Positions 24,764 to 34,235 are shown, counted from the first letter of the stretch. The stretch is DNA of 64,000 nucleotides from Luteimicrobium xylanilyticum (GCF_009429125.1 NZ_CP045529.1:2976001-3040000); one strand, 5' to 3'. Program-made: numbers and translations. Notes: generated from the letters alone by a model not told the origin.

Positions 24764-27700
24764 CACGTGGCCGTACCGGTGCCGGGCCCGGCTCACCGCC
24801 TGCTCGCGGACCACCGCGAGGAGCTCGCGCTCACCGCTCGCGACCACCGGATGATCGAGCACCGTCACGAAGCCCGCTCTCCGGGCGGCGGCCTCGCGCA
24901 GGCCGGGTGCCTGCCCGACGACGCGCACCCGCCCCGTCACCTCGCCCGCCGCGACCCGCGCCGCGAACCCCTCGTGGCCCTCGGGCGCGCCCGGGGCGGC
25001 GGCACCCGGCGCCGCGCTCACCACGGCCGGAACGCCGGCGGTGCGCGCCGCGTGCAGCACGCGCCGCACCTCCACGTCACGCGCTCCCTCGCCGACCCGC
25101 ACGGTCAGGACGTCGACGGGGCGGTAGCGCAGGCTGTTCTCCTCGGCGCGCAGGTCGGACGGGTCGTGCGCGCGCGAGAACACGGCGTCCCATGCGCGGC
25201 GGTCGTCCGCCTCCGCCCAGGCGAGCCACGCCGCGGGGTCCTCCTCGCGCGAGGGGACGGGGCCGTCGTCGGGCGCGAGCGCGTCGCGCCACGCCCCGAG
25301 CTGCGCGACGTAGTGCGGGCCGCCCGCCTTGGCGCCCGGACCCACGACGCTCGCCTTCCAGCCGCCGAACGGCTGACGCCGGACGATCGCGCCCGTGATG
25401 TGACGGTTCACGTAGACGTTGCCGGCCTCGACGCGGTCGAGCCAGTGGTCGATCTCGTCCTCGTCGAGCGAGTGGATCCCCGCGGTCAGCCCGAAGTCGA
25501 CGGCGTTCTGCAGGTCGATCGCCTCGTCGAGGGTCTCGGCCGTCAGCACACCCAGGACCGGGCCGAAGCACTCCGTCCGGTGGAACCACGAGCCCGGAGC
25601 GACGCCCTCCTTGAGGCCCGGCGTCCACAGGCGGTCGTCGTCGAGGGGGCGGGGCCGCACGAGCCAGCGCTCGCCCGGGTCGAGCGTCGTGAGCGCGCGC
25701 AGCAGCTTGCCCTCGGCCGGTTCGGTGAGGGGCCCCATGACCGCGCCCGGGTCCGTCGGGAGCCCGACTGCGAGCGAGCCCACGGCGTCGACGAGCTGAC
25801 GCCGCAGCCGCGCGCCCGTCGGGGTACGGCGGTCCCCCGCTGCTCCCACCAGGATGACGAGCGAGGCCGCGGAGCACTTCTGTCCGGCGTGCCCGAAGGC
25901 GGACCGCACGATGTCGGCGACCGCCAGGTCCGGATCCGCCGCAGGCGTCACGACGAGCGCGTTCTTGCCGGACGTCTCCGCGAGCACCTCGCGCTCCGGG
26001 CGCCACGACGCGAACAGGCGCGCGGTCTCGATCGAGCCCGTCAGCACCACGCGCTCGACGTCCGGGTGGGTGACGAGCCGCCGCCCGGGCGCGTCCTCGC
26101 CCTCGCCGTCGGCGACGCGCACCAGCTGGACCACGTCGGGGTCGGCCCCGCACTCCGCGAGCGCCGCCCGGATCGCGTCGACGACGACCTCGAAGCACCG
26201 CGGCGTCGGGTGGGCGGGCTTCGCGATCACCGGCGAGCCGGCCGCGAGCGCCGCGAGGACGCCCCCCGCCGGGATCGAGACGGGGAAGTTCCAGGGCGGG
26301 GTGACGAGCGTGACGCCCCGCGGCTCGAACACGGCACCGGGGACCGCCTCGGGGTGGGCCGGGTCGAGGCGTTCGGCGGAGCCCGCGTACCAGGCGGCGA
26401 AGTCGACGGCCTCGCTGACCTCCGGGTCGGCCTCGGCGACCGTCTTGCCGGGCTCGTGGACCATCGCGGCGACGAGGTCGGCGCGCGCCGCCTCGAGGTG
26501 CCGGGCCGCCGCACGGAGCACGCGCGCCCGCACGGACGGTGCGGTCCCCGCCCAGCCGGGCGCGAGGCGGGCGGCACGGGCCACGACCTCGTCGACCTGC
26601 GCCGTCGTCGTCAGGGGGACGGTGCGCGGGGCGCCGGCCTCGGCCGGGTCGCGCGAGACGATCTCGGCCGCCCACGCGCGGGACGCCGCGACGGCGGGGT
26701 CGGTGTCGGGCGCGTTCTCGAACGTGTCGGAGGCTCCGGGGGCCCCACCCTCGCCCGGCTCTGACGGCTCTGCCGGCTCGGGTGTGGGGCGGGGGCGACG
26801 GCGTGGGGTGAGGTCGTCCGGGACCGTGGCGGCGGCCCGCCCGACGGCGGAGCGGAAGGCCCGCTCCTGGCTGGCGATCCCCCTGTCCGCGCCGCCCGTC
26901 GGTGCGTCGTCGCCCGCGAACATCGCGTGCAGGAAGTTCTCCGGTGCGGCGTTCTCGTCGAGCCGGCGGACGAGATAGGAGATCGCGACGTCGAAGTCCT
27001 CGTCCCGCACGACGGGCGTGTACAGGACGACCCGCCCTCCATGTACGCTGCCGGGCTGCCTGTCGCGCGCGACCTCGTCGCGGACCGCCCGCGCCTCGGC
27101 GGGTGCCATGCCCTGCAGCATCTCGACGTCGAGCGCCTCGGTGACCCCACGCTCACGGGCGAGCCCCACGGCGTACGCGACGTGGAAGAGGTTGTGGCTC
27201 GCGCAGCCGATCCTGACCCCGAGCGTGCGCGCCGGGTCGAGCGCGCGCACCAGGAGCCGGACGTAGTTCGCGTCGGTCTCTCCCTTGCTGTCGTAGGGCG
27301 CGGGCGCCCAGTCGTGCAGCTCGGCCTCGACGTGCTCCATCGCGAGGTTCGCGCCCTTGACGAGCCGCACCTTGATCGGAGCCCCGCCCCGTTCGACGCG
27401 GCGCAGCGCGAAGGCCGTGAGCTCGTCCAGCGCGGCGACGGCATCGGGCAGGTACGCCTGCAGGACGATCCCCGCCTCGTACCCGAGCAGCTCGTCACGC
27501 CCCAGCAGGTCCTCGAACACGGCGACCGTGAGCGCGAGGTCGCGGTACTCCTCCATGTCGAGGTTGACGAACGTCCCGGAGTCGCGCGCCGCCCGGAACA
27601 GGGGCAGCAGCCGCTCGACGACGCGCTCGCGCGACCCGTCGAGGTCCCAGGTGACGAGCTGCGCCGCGACCGACGACACCTTGACCGACACGTAGTCGAC

Positions 27701-28342
27701 CGACGGGCGGCGCACGAGCTCGACGGTGCGGTCGAGCCGGGCGCGTGCCTCCTCGTCGCCGAGCACGGCCTCGCCGAGCAGGTTGACGTTGAGCCCGAAG
27801 CCCTGCGCGCGGGTCCGGGCGAGGTGCTCGTCGAGGCCAGGGCCGGCATCGGCCACGAGGTGGCCGACGAGCTGGCGCAGCCGGCGCCGGGCCGCGGGCA
27901 CGACGACGCGCGGCGCGGTGGGCGCGAGCCGCGCCCCCGCCTGCAGCAGCAACCGGTCGACGGGACCGAGGAAGCTCGAGCCGTGCTCCCCGACGCCCGA
28001 CGCCAGCCCGCCCAGGCGGGCGAGCCCACGCGCCGCGACGTCGAGATCGAGGGGGCGGGCGACGTCGTCGACGAAGCGCAGCGCGAGCTCGAGGCCCGCC
28101 GGGTCGGAGACGAGAGCGCCCAGGCGGTCGGCGGTCCGCTGCTCGCGCCGGACGCCACCGCCCGACTCGGCCCGTGCACGGGCGAGCCAGGCACGGGCGC
28201 GGCGGACGGCGTCGTCCACGAGGCGGGGGCCGGCTGCGTCGGGGACGGAGGCGGGTGCGGTGGGCGTGGACGAGCGGCCGAGGGTGGGGCCGTCGGGTCC
28301 CGCCGCGCGGCCAGGGGTGGGGCCGCCGGAAGGGTGCGTCAT
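24752..28342 (-). CDS. putA: bifunctional proline dehydrogenase / L-glutamate gamma-semialdehyde dehydrogenase
   Basis: 1196 residues. A Pro/Gly/Thr-rich leader of about 40, the FAD-binding PRODH barrel (about 60-510; LNVNLLGEAVLGDEEA, YVSVKVSSVAAQL, IKVRLVKGANLAMEHVEAE), an Asp/Glu/Pro-rich linker, then the aldehyde dehydrogenase (about 565-1060) with NFPVSIPAGG, general base Glu789 in LAETSGKN and nucleophile Cys823 in GQKCSAAS. The final 130 residues form a C-terminal domain as in other long PutA proteins. It oxidises proline to glutamate via a channelled intermediate, probably peripheral on the membrane. There is no N-terminal ribbon-helix-helix, so it is not a PutA autorepressor. Glutamate dehydrogenase is encoded nearby. 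Confidence 0.96.
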   Translation of the reverse strand: MTHPSGGPTPGRAAGPDGPTLGRSSTPTAPASVPDAAGPRLVDDAVRRARAWLARARAESGGGVRREQRTADRLGALVSDPAGLELALRFVDDVARPLDLDVAARGLARLGGLASGVGEHGSSFLGPVDRLLLQAGARLAPTAPRVVVPAARRRLRQLVGHLVADAGPGLDEHLARTRAQGFGLNVNLLGEAVLGDEEARARLDRTVELVRRPSVDYVSVKVSSVAAQLVTWDLDGSRERVVERLLPLFRAARDSGTFVNLDMEEYRDLALTVAVFEDLLGRDELLGYEAGIVLQAYLPDAVAALDELTAFALRRVERGGAPIKVRLVKGANLAMEHVEAELHDWAPAPYDSKGETDANYVRLLVRALDPARTLGVRIGCASHNLFHVAYAVGLARERGVTEALDVEMLQGMAPAEARAVRDEVARDRQPGSVHGGRVVLYTPVVRDEDFDVAISYLVRRLDENAAPENFLHAMFAGDDAPTGGADRGIASQERAFRSAVGRAAATVPDDLTPRRRPRPTPEPAEPSEPGEGGAPGASDTFENAPDTDPAVAASRAWAAEIVSRDPAEAGAPRTVPLTTTAQVDEVVARAARLAPGWAGTAPSVRARVLRAAARHLEAARADLVAAMVHEPGKTVAEADPEVSEAVDFAAWYAGSAERLDPAHPEAVPGAVFEPRGVTLVTPPWNFPVSIPAGGVLAALAAGSPVIAKPAHPTPRCFEVVVDAIRAALAECGADPDVVQLVRVADGEGEDAPGRRLVTHPDVERVVLTGSIETARLFASWRPEREVLAETSGKNALVVTPAADPDLAVADIVRSAFGHAGQKCSAASLVILVGAAGDRRTPTGARLRRQLVDAVGSLAVGLPTDPGAVMGPLTEPAEGKLLRALTTLDPGERWLVRPRPLDDDRLWTPGLKEGVAPGSWFHRTECFGPVLGVLTAETLDEAIDLQNAVDFGLTAGIHSLDEDEIDHWLDRVEAGNVYVNRHITGAIVRRQPFGGWKASVVGPGAKAGGPHYVAQLGAWRDALAPDDGPVPSREEDPAAWLAWAEADDRRAWDAVFSRAHDPSDLRAEENSLRYRPVDVLTVRVGEGARDVEVRRVLHAARTAGVPAVVSAAPGAAAPGAPEGHEGFAARVAAGEVTGRVRVVGQAPGLREAAARRAGFVTVLDHPVVASGERELLAVVREQAVSRARHRYGHVQPR

Positions 28343-28431
28343 GCGCCCAGCGTGCCGCCTCCCCGCCCGTGACGCACGTCTCGACGCGCTCGACGTGCGT
28401 AGCCCCCCGACCCCAGGGTGAGGATGGGGTC

Positions 28432-29217
28432 ATGGCACCAACCCCTGCACCCATCCCCACCGTGTCCCTTCCCGGCGGCGACATCCCGCTGCTCGGCCTC
28501 GGGACCTGGCAGTCCGAGGGCGACGACGCCTACCGCGCCGTCCTCCACGCGCTCGAAGCCGGCTACCGGCACGTCGACACCGCGACCGCGTACGGCAACC
28601 AGGGCCAGGTCGGGCGTGCGCTCGCCGAGTCCGCCGTCCCGCGCGACGACGTGTTCGTGACCACGAAGCTCCCGCCGAAGAACGCCGACCGCGTCCGTCA
28701 GACGCTCGAGGAGTCGCTCGAGCAGCTCGGCACCGACCACCTGGACCTGTGGCTCGTCCACTGGCCCGTCGACGGCGACGCCCGCCCCGACGTCTGGGAG
28801 CAGTTCGTCGCCGCGCGGGACGAGGGCCTCGTCCGCTCCATCGGGGTGAGCAACTACTCGGTCGCGCAGATCGACGAGCTGGTCGCCGCGACCGGCGTGA
28901 CCCCCGCGATCGACCAGATCCCGTGGAGCCCGACCGACTACGACGCGGACCTCGTCGCAGCGCTGCACGCGCGCGGCGTCGTCCTGGAGGGCTACTCCCC
29001 GTTCAAGCGCACCGACCTCGACGCCCCGGTCCTGACGGAGATCGCCGCCGCGCACGACGCGACGCCCACCCAGGTCGTGCTGCGCTGGCACCTCGACCAC
29101 GGTTTCGTCGCGATCCCGAAGTCCGTCCACCCCGAGCGGATCGACGCGAACCTCGACGTCACGGGCTTCACGCTCGACGCCGACGAGCTCGCCCGGATCG
29201 ACGCCCTGGGCGCCTGA
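28432..29217 (+). CDS. aldo/keto reductase
   Basis: 261 residues. The AKR tetrad is visible: Asp and Tyr in HVDTATAYGN, Lys in VTTKLPP, His in LWLVHWPVD. NADPH-binding signature AIPKSVHPERIDANL occurs near the end. It reduces aldehydes or ketones; the sequence is close to the 2,5-diketo-D-gluconate reductase-like AKR5 group but the substrate is unknown. GAGGAT (28420-28425) is 6 nt before the ATG. Divergent from putA. Confidence 0.94.
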   Translation: MAPTPAPIPTVSLPGGDIPLLGLGTWQSEGDDAYRAVLHALEAGYRHVDTATAYGNQGQVGRALAESAVPRDDVFVTTKLPPKNADRVRQTLEESLEQLGTDHLDLWLVHWPVDGDARPDVWEQFVAARDEGLVRSIGVSNYSVAQIDELVAATGVTPAIDQIPWSPTDYDADLVAALHARGVVLEGYSPFKRTDLDAPVLTEIAAAHDATPTQVVLRWHLDHGFVAIPKSVHPERIDANLDVTGFTLDADELARIDALGA

Positions 29218-29224
29218 GACTCGG

Positions 29225-29263
29225 CGCGCGGGGCCGCCGACCTCTCCCCGGCGGCCCCGCGCG
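29225..29263 (+). terminator. terminator hairpin after the aldo/keto reductase
   Basis: A perfect 15-bp stem, CGCGCGGGGCCGCCG (29225-29239) with 29249-29263, around a 9-nt loop, beginning 7 nt after the stop codon. Confidence 0.75.
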
Positions 29264-29389
29264 TCGGACACTCCGCGCACGTCCGCGTGGGCGATACCGT
29301 GGACCCGAGCCGCAGACCCCGCGGCGCGCCACGCCGCCGAGCCCCGACCGGGCTCGGCAGCACCACAGGCCTCAGGAGAAGCCGCAGAG

Positions 29390-30664
29390 ATGATGACGAC
29401 GACGTCACGCCCGTTCCGCTCCGACAACCCCGCCCTCGACAACGCGCTCGGCCAGCTCGCCGGCGCCGTCCAGATCCTCGGCTACCACGAGGGCATCCAC
29501 GAGACCCTCGCCACACCCCGCCGCGAGGTCAACGTCGCGGTCCCGCTGCGCCGGGACGACGGGCACGTGCAGGTCTTCCGCGGCCACCGCGTCCAGCACA
29601 ACGTGTCCCGCGGGCCCGGCAAGGGCGGGCTGCGGTTCCACCCGAGCGTCGACATCGACGAGGTGCGTGCGCTCGCGATGCTCATGACGTGGAAGTGCGC
29701 GGTCGTCGACCTGCCGTACGGCGGCGCGAAGGGCGGCGTCGACATCGACCCCGCCGAGCACTCCCCCGCCGAGCTCGAGCGCGTGACCCGCCGCTACACG
29801 AGCGAGATCCTGCCGATGATCGGCCCCGAGCAGGACATCATGGCCCCCGACATGGGCACCGGCGAGCGCGAGATGGCGTGGGTCATGGACACCTACTCCG
29901 TCAGCATGGGCCACACGATCCCCGCCGTGGTCACGGGCAAGCCGCTCGCGATCGGCGGCTCGCGCGGCCGCGGGACCGCGACCGCGCGCGGCATCTTCCA
30001 CGTCGCCGACGCCGCCCTCACGCACGCAGGCGAACGCCTCAAGGGGTCCCGCGTCGCCGTCCAGGGTTTCGGGAAGGTCGGCGCGAACGCGGCCAAGATC
30101 TTCTCCGACGAGGGCGCGATCGTCACCCACGTGTCCGACGCGTTCGGCGCCGTCCGGAACGACGACGGCCTCGACGTCGACGCGCTCCTGGCGCACGTCG
30201 CGGCCACCGGGTCCGTGGTCGGGTTCGAGCGGGGCGACGCCGTCGACGGGTCGGCCGTGCTCGTCGCGGACGTCGACGTCCTGGTACCGGCCGCCATCGA
30301 CTCCGTCCTCACCGTCGACAACGCCCACGACGTGCGGGCGCGGTTCGTCGTCGAGGGCGCCAACGGCCCGACGACGCAGGAGGCCGACACGATCCTCGGC
30401 AAGAACGGCGTCACGATCGTCCCCGACATCCTCGCCAACGCGGGAGGCGTCATCGTGTCGTACTTCGAGTGGGTGCAGGCCAACCAGACGTACTGGTGGA
30501 CCGACGCCGAGATCGAGGACCGCCTCGCCGGGCGCATGCGGTCCGCCTACGCCGAGGTCGCCCACCACGCGCACGACCACGACCTCACGCTCCGCGACGC
30601 CGCCCTCGTCATCGGGGTGCAGCGCGTCGCCGACGCCCACCGGCTGCGGGGTCTCTACCCCTGA
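29390..30664 (+). CDS. gdhA: Glu/Leu/Phe/Val dehydrogenase family protein, probable glutamate dehydrogenase
   Basis: 424 residues, ATG with AGGAG 12 nt upstream and TACCGT (29295-29300) as a possible -10, giving an 80-nt leader. Substrate-binding lysines occur in WKCAVVDLP (Lys102) and the catalytic PYGGAKGG (Lys114); APDMGT carries the catalytic Asp. The C-terminal Rossmann domain has VQGFGKVG for NAD(P). It interconverts glutamate and 2-oxoglutarate plus ammonia. Lys at the gamma-carboxylate position favours glutamate over branched-chain substrates (family knowledge). Close to putA, whose product is glutamate. Confidence 0.93.
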   Translation: MMTTTSRPFRSDNPALDNALGQLAGAVQILGYHEGIHETLATPRREVNVAVPLRRDDGHVQVFRGHRVQHNVSRGPGKGGLRFHPSVDIDEVRALAMLMTWKCAVVDLPYGGAKGGVDIDPAEHSPAELERVTRRYTSEILPMIGPEQDIMAPDMGTGEREMAWVMDTYSVSMGHTIPAVVTGKPLAIGGSRGRGTATARGIFHVADAALTHAGERLKGSRVAVQGFGKVGANAAKIFSDEGAIVTHVSDAFGAVRNDDGLDVDALLAHVAATGSVVGFERGDAVDGSAVLVADVDVLVPAAIDSVLTVDNAHDVRARFVVEGANGPTTQEADTILGKNGVTIVPDILANAGGVIVSYFEWVQANQTYWWTDAEIEDRLAGRMRSAYAEVAHHAHDHDLTLRDAALVIGVQRVADAHRLRGLYP

Positions 30665-30681
30665 TCGGCGCGACGACGCGT

Positions 30682-30708
30682 GGTCCGGGACGCGCCCCGT
30701 CCCGGTCC
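30682..30708 (+). terminator. terminator hairpin after gdhA
   Basis: GGTCCGGGACG (30682-30692) pairs with CGTCCCGGTCC (30698-30708) with one T-T mismatch and a 5-nt loop, 18 nt after the stop. Confidence 0.6.
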
Positions 30709-30767
30709 GGCGTCGCCATCGTGAACAGCGCGCACGCCGAGGGCACACGACCCTCTATCCTGCGGCC

Positions 30768-32660
30768 GTGACGCTGGCACCCACCGGACCGCTGCCCGCC
30801 GCGGTCGCCCGCACGTACTCCCACCGCTACGCCGTCGTCGACGTCGAGACGAGCGGCCTCAGCGCCGCGCACGACAGGGTCCTGCAGATCGCCGTCGTGC
30901 TGCTCGGGCCCGACGGCGCGCACGAGGGCGAGTGGAGCACCCTGCTCGACCCGGGGTGCGACCCGGGACGGACGGACATCCATGGGCTCACGCGGGAGCG
31001 GCTCTCGGGCGCGCCCCGGTTCCCGGACGTGCTGCCGATCCTCGCACCGCTGCTGGCGGACCGCGTGCTCGTCGCACACAACGCGCGGTTCGACTGGGAC
31101 TTCCTCGCCCACGAGGCGAACCGGGCGGGAGCCACGTTGCCCGTGGCCGAGCGCCTGTGCACGCTCGCCCTCGCGCGGAGGCTCGACCTTCCGGCAGCGA
31201 ACCTCTCGCTCGCCGCCCTCGCCCGGTACTGGCGGGTGCCGCAGACCCGTGCCCACGACGCGGTCGACGACACCCGGGTCCTCGTCGAGGTGCTGCGCCA
31301 CTCGCTCGTGGTCGCGCACCGCGTCGGTGCACCGCTGCCCCTCACGCGGTGCGAGGTCCCGCGCGCCACGCGGCCTGCGCCGGCTCCGCGGACGCCGTGC
31401 GCCTGGCGCGACCCGGGCCGCCTCGAGCCCGGTCGGCCGCTGCGCCAGGGGCTCAAGGTCGTGTTCACGGGTGAGACCACGCGCCCGCGCGAGGTTCTGA
31501 TCCATGAGGCGACCGCGGCCGGGCTCGACGTCATGAACTCGGTGAGCTCGCGCACCGGCCTCGTGGTGTGCAACTCGACGACCCTCGCGACCGGCAAGGC
31601 CGCGGCCGCACGTCGGCACGGCACGCTCGTCGTTGCCGAGGACGAGTTCCTGCGCCTGCTCGGCCACGTGCAGCCCGGCGAGCCCAAGCAGAGCGGCGGG
31701 ACGTCGGTGGGCACCGCGGTCCCGGCGTCGGAGGTGCCGCACGAACGCCCCGCGCCGCCGCCTACCACGCACGTCGTGGCGCCGGCGCCCCCGGAAGCTC
31801 GTTCTGGAGCCGCGACGACGTCCGCGCCTCCGTCGGCGCCGACCGGGCCGCTCGCCGGGTCACGGGTCCTCGTGGTGGGCGGCTCGTACGAGGAGGCCTG
31901 CTCGGCACGCGCCCGGATCGTCGAGCTCGGCGGTCGCGCAGCCGTGAATCTCACGGCTGCGGTCACGCACGTCGTCGCACTCGAGTGGCCGGAGCAGGAC
32001 AGCCGGTGGCCGCGGATCGCGCGGCTCGCCATGCCCCGTCTGGACCCGGTGACGTTCGTCCCGGTCGACGTCGCCGGAGCGTCCGCGACGACCGGCGCAC
32101 CGGTCGACCCGACGGCGACCGTCACCGCCGTCGCTCCCGACGTCCCCGTCCTCCCGCGCGGCGGCGTCCGCGACCTGCCCGACGGGGAAGCGTGGTCGCT
32201 GAGCGTCCGTTGGCCGGACGACCGGTTCGACGGCGAGATCGACGTCGTCGCCCTCGTCGTGGACGCCGACGAGCAGGTCGGCGGGGACGAGGACTTCTGC
32301 TTCTACCACCAGCCCGCCCATCCGAGCGGTGGTGTCGCGCTCGAGCTCGACCACCCGTGCGAGGCGCTGGTCGAGCTCCGGCCCTCGCTGCTGCCCGCCG
32401 GTCGACGTGTGCTCGTCGCCGCGTCGATCGACGGCGAGGGCGTGTTCGGTGACGTCGGGCCGCTCGAGCTGGTGCTCCGGACGGGATCCGGCGAACCGGT
32501 GCTCCGGGCGACGCTCGATGCGGCGGCTTCCGAGCGCACGCTCGTCCTCGCGAACGTCTACGCGCGGTCGGGCACCTGGCGGTTCCGCGCCGTCGGGCAG
32601 GGCTACGGGTCGGGGCTCGACGCTCTCGCGGTCCTGCACGGCGTCGACCTCGAGGACTGA
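30768..32660 (+). CDS. DEDDh exonuclease-BRCT-BRCT-TerD fusion protein
   Basis: 630 residues. Residues 20-180 are a DnaQ-like 3'-5' exonuclease with all DEDDh residues: Asp25 and Glu27 (AVVDVETSG), Asp109 (VAHNARFDWDF), His163 and Asp168 (RAHDAVDDTRV). Residues about 228-300 are one BRCT domain (GLKVVFTGETTRPREVL). After a Pro/Ala linker, residues about 362-435 are a second BRCT. Residues about 460-630 are a TerD domain (GDEDFCFYHQPAHPSGGV at 506-523; RFRAVGQGYGSGL near the end), a fold that binds Ca2+ in tellurite/stress proteins. TATCCT (30756-30761) is 6 nt before the GTG, implying a leaderless mRNA. A DNA-damage or stress nuclease is likely; partners such as TerC/TerB are not nearby. Confidence 0.9.
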   Translation: MTLAPTGPLPAAVARTYSHRYAVVDVETSGLSAAHDRVLQIAVVLLGPDGAHEGEWSTLLDPGCDPGRTDIHGLTRERLSGAPRFPDVLPILAPLLADRVLVAHNARFDWDFLAHEANRAGATLPVAERLCTLALARRLDLPAANLSLAALARYWRVPQTRAHDAVDDTRVLVEVLRHSLVVAHRVGAPLPLTRCEVPRATRPAPAPRTPCAWRDPGRLEPGRPLRQGLKVVFTGETTRPREVLIHEATAAGLDVMNSVSSRTGLVVCNSTTLATGKAAAARRHGTLVVAEDEFLRLLGHVQPGEPKQSGGTSVGTAVPASEVPHERPAPPPTTHVVAPAPPEARSGAATTSAPPSAPTGPLAGSRVLVVGGSYEEACSARARIVELGGRAAVNLTAAVTHVVALEWPEQDSRWPRIARLAMPRLDPVTFVPVDVAGASATTGAPVDPTATVTAVAPDVPVLPRGGVRDLPDGEAWSLSVRWPDDRFDGEIDVVALVVDADEQVGGDEDFCFYHQPAHPSGGVALELDHPCEALVELRPSLLPAGRRVLVAASIDGEGVFGDVGPLELVLRTGSGEPVLRATLDAAASERTLVLANVYARSGTWRFRAVGQGYGSGLDALAVLHGVDLED

Positions 32661-32695
32661 TCCGGCCGCCGCCGTCGCGACTGCGGTCGCCACGC

Positions 32696-33310
32696 TCAGA
32701 CCAGGCTGAAGCCTTCCGGCAGCTCACCCCGGCCGAGCAGCGCGTCCACGACCGTGCCGCCTCGACCGGAGTCGACCGCCATCTCGGCGGCGAGCAGTGC
32801 GACGGCACGCAGGAGCGCCGTCGGGACGTCGAGGTCGAGGTCGAGCGCGCGAGCGAGGTCACGGCTGTGCACGACGAGCTCGAGGACCCGGGTCGGCAGA
32901 TAGTCGCGCACCCGGATTCCGCCGACGATGCTGCCCATGACGTCGTCGGGCTGCGCGTCGTCGAGCCTCGCGAGCGCACGGGCCCGCAGGTCCCGGACCG
33001 CGACGAGCGGGTCGTCACCGAGCGCGCGTCCCGCGGCCCGGGCGCGCTCGTCGACGGCGCCGGCGTCGCTCGACGCGAGCACCGCCGTCGTCGCCGTGTA
33101 GTACGCCGACGGGCTCACGACCGCGGCCGACTGCGGCTGCTCGTCGAGGTACTCGAGGACGGTCACGAACGACCGGCTCGTGTGCCCGACCAGGTCACGG
33201 ACGTCCCAGGTCCCGAGCGCCGGGCGCTGCCAGGCGTCGTCGGGCACGCAGGCGACGAGCCCCACGAACAGGGCCCCGGCCTCCTCGTAGAACGCGTCGC
33301 GCACGGTCAT
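32696..33310 (-). CDS. maleylpyruvate isomerase/DinB-fold metal-dependent protein
   Basis: 204 residues. It has the mycothiol-dependent maleylpyruvate isomerase N-terminal (DinB-like) four-helix fold, with the metal-ligand pattern His in RDLVGHTSR, and Glu/His in VLELVVHSRDLARAL. Such proteins use mycothiol as cofactor or thiol acceptor, though most members are uncharacterised. The ATG overlaps the stop of the sulfurtransferase gene by 4 nt, so the two are co-expressed; a thiol-transfer link is plausible but unproven. Confidence 0.83.
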   Translation of the reverse strand: MTVRDAFYEEAGALFVGLVACVPDDAWQRPALGTWDVRDLVGHTSRSFVTVLEYLDEQPQSAAVVSPSAYYTATTAVLASSDAGAVDERARAAGRALGDDPLVAVRDLRARALARLDDAQPDDVMGSIVGGIRVRDYLPTRVLELVVHSRDLARALDLDLDVPTALLRAVALLAAEMAVDSGRGGTVVDALLGRGELPEGFSLV

Positions 33311-34197
33311 GCCCCCGTGGCGGCGGGGAGCGCCGTCGCCGCGTACTGCGACCAGCTGCCGGGGTACAGGCGGGCACGCCCCAGCCCGGCCTGCTCGAGC
33401 GCGAGCAGCGTGTGGCACGCGGTCACGCCCGACCCGCACATGGAGACGACGTCGCCGGCCTCCACCGCAGCGGCCGTCACCCCGGCGGCGGCGAACCGCT
33501 CGCGCAGCGTCTCGACGGGCAGCAGGTGCCCGCGCTCGTCGACGTTCTCCCGGCACGGGACGCTCGCCGCCCCGGGCACGTGCCCGACGCGCGGGTCCAC
33601 GTCCGCACCCTCGCCCCGGTACCGCTCGGCCGGGCGCGCGTCGAGGACGACGGCCGCGTCGTCGCGCCCGCCGGGGGCGACGTCGTCGAGGGTCGCGAGC
33701 AGCTCGACGGGCCAGGGGCGGGGCGTGAACGTCGTGGGCCGGCGCGCCACGACGTCGGTGGTCACACCGCCGGCCCACGCGCGGACCTCGGGCGCGAAGA
33801 ACCCGCCGTCGAGCAGGGCCGCGTCGTGCCCGAGCGCACGCAGCATCCAGACGAGCCGGGCCGCGATCACGCCGCCCGCGTCGTCGTACGCGACGACCGT
33901 CGTGTCGTCCCCGATCCCGAGCGAGCCCATGCCGCGCGCGAACACGTCGGGGTGCGGGAGCGGGTGCCGCCCGTCGGTCGCGGTGGCGGGCCCGGCGAGC
34001 CAGGCGTCGAGGTCGACGTAGACCGCGCCGGGCAGGTGCCCCTCGGCGTAGGCGGCGTGGGCGGCGCTGCCGTCCGGGTCGGTCATGTACCAGCGCACGT
34101 CCGCGAGCACGACGTGCGGGCCGGTGCCTCCGCCAGGGGCGTGGCTGGTGAGCCAGGAGGCGTCGACGACGGGTGGGATGCGGGGTGCGGCGGTCAC
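33307..34197 (-). CDS. sseA: two-domain rhodanese, 3-mercaptopyruvate/thiosulfate sulfurtransferase
   Basis: 296 residues, the normal two-domain length. The N-terminal rhodanese repeat has Asp where a catalytic Cys would be (VVAYDDAGG). The C-terminal repeat carries the active loop MCGSGVTA with the persulfide Cys; the CGSGVT type loop favours 3-mercaptopyruvate as donor. Also LDARPAERYRGE and HVPGAASVP. TAGGGT (minus strand, 34204-34209) lies 6 nt before the GTG, so leaderless. First gene of a two-gene unit with the DinB-fold protein. Confidence 0.93.
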   Translation of the reverse strand: MTAAPRIPPVVDASWLTSHAPGGGTGPHVVLADVRWYMTDPDGSAAHAAYAEGHLPGAVYVDLDAWLAGPATATDGRHPLPHPDVFARGMGSLGIGDDTTVVAYDDAGGVIAARLVWMLRALGHDAALLDGGFFAPEVRAWAGGVTTDVVARRPTTFTPRPWPVELLATLDDVAPGGRDDAAVVLDARPAERYRGEGADVDPRVGHVPGAASVPCRENVDERGHLLPVETLRERFAAAGVTAAAVEAGDVVSMCGSGVTACHTLLALEQAGLGRARLYPGSWSQYAATALPAATGA

Positions 34198-34235
34198 GCT
34201 CCGACCCTAGCGACCTCGGCGTGGGGCACGTCCGC

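Noticed and set aside
24767-26764. Long plus-strand frame inside putA
   Set aside because: Low-complexity Arg/Gly protein with no recognisable domain; the minus strand encodes intact PutA.
30768-32660. Possibility that the exonuclease and TerD parts are two genes joined by a sequencing error
   Set aside because: The frame is open with uniform codon bias, BRCT domains sit between them, and no internal start with a ribosome site was seen at the linker; kept as one gene, with the check listed as a finding.
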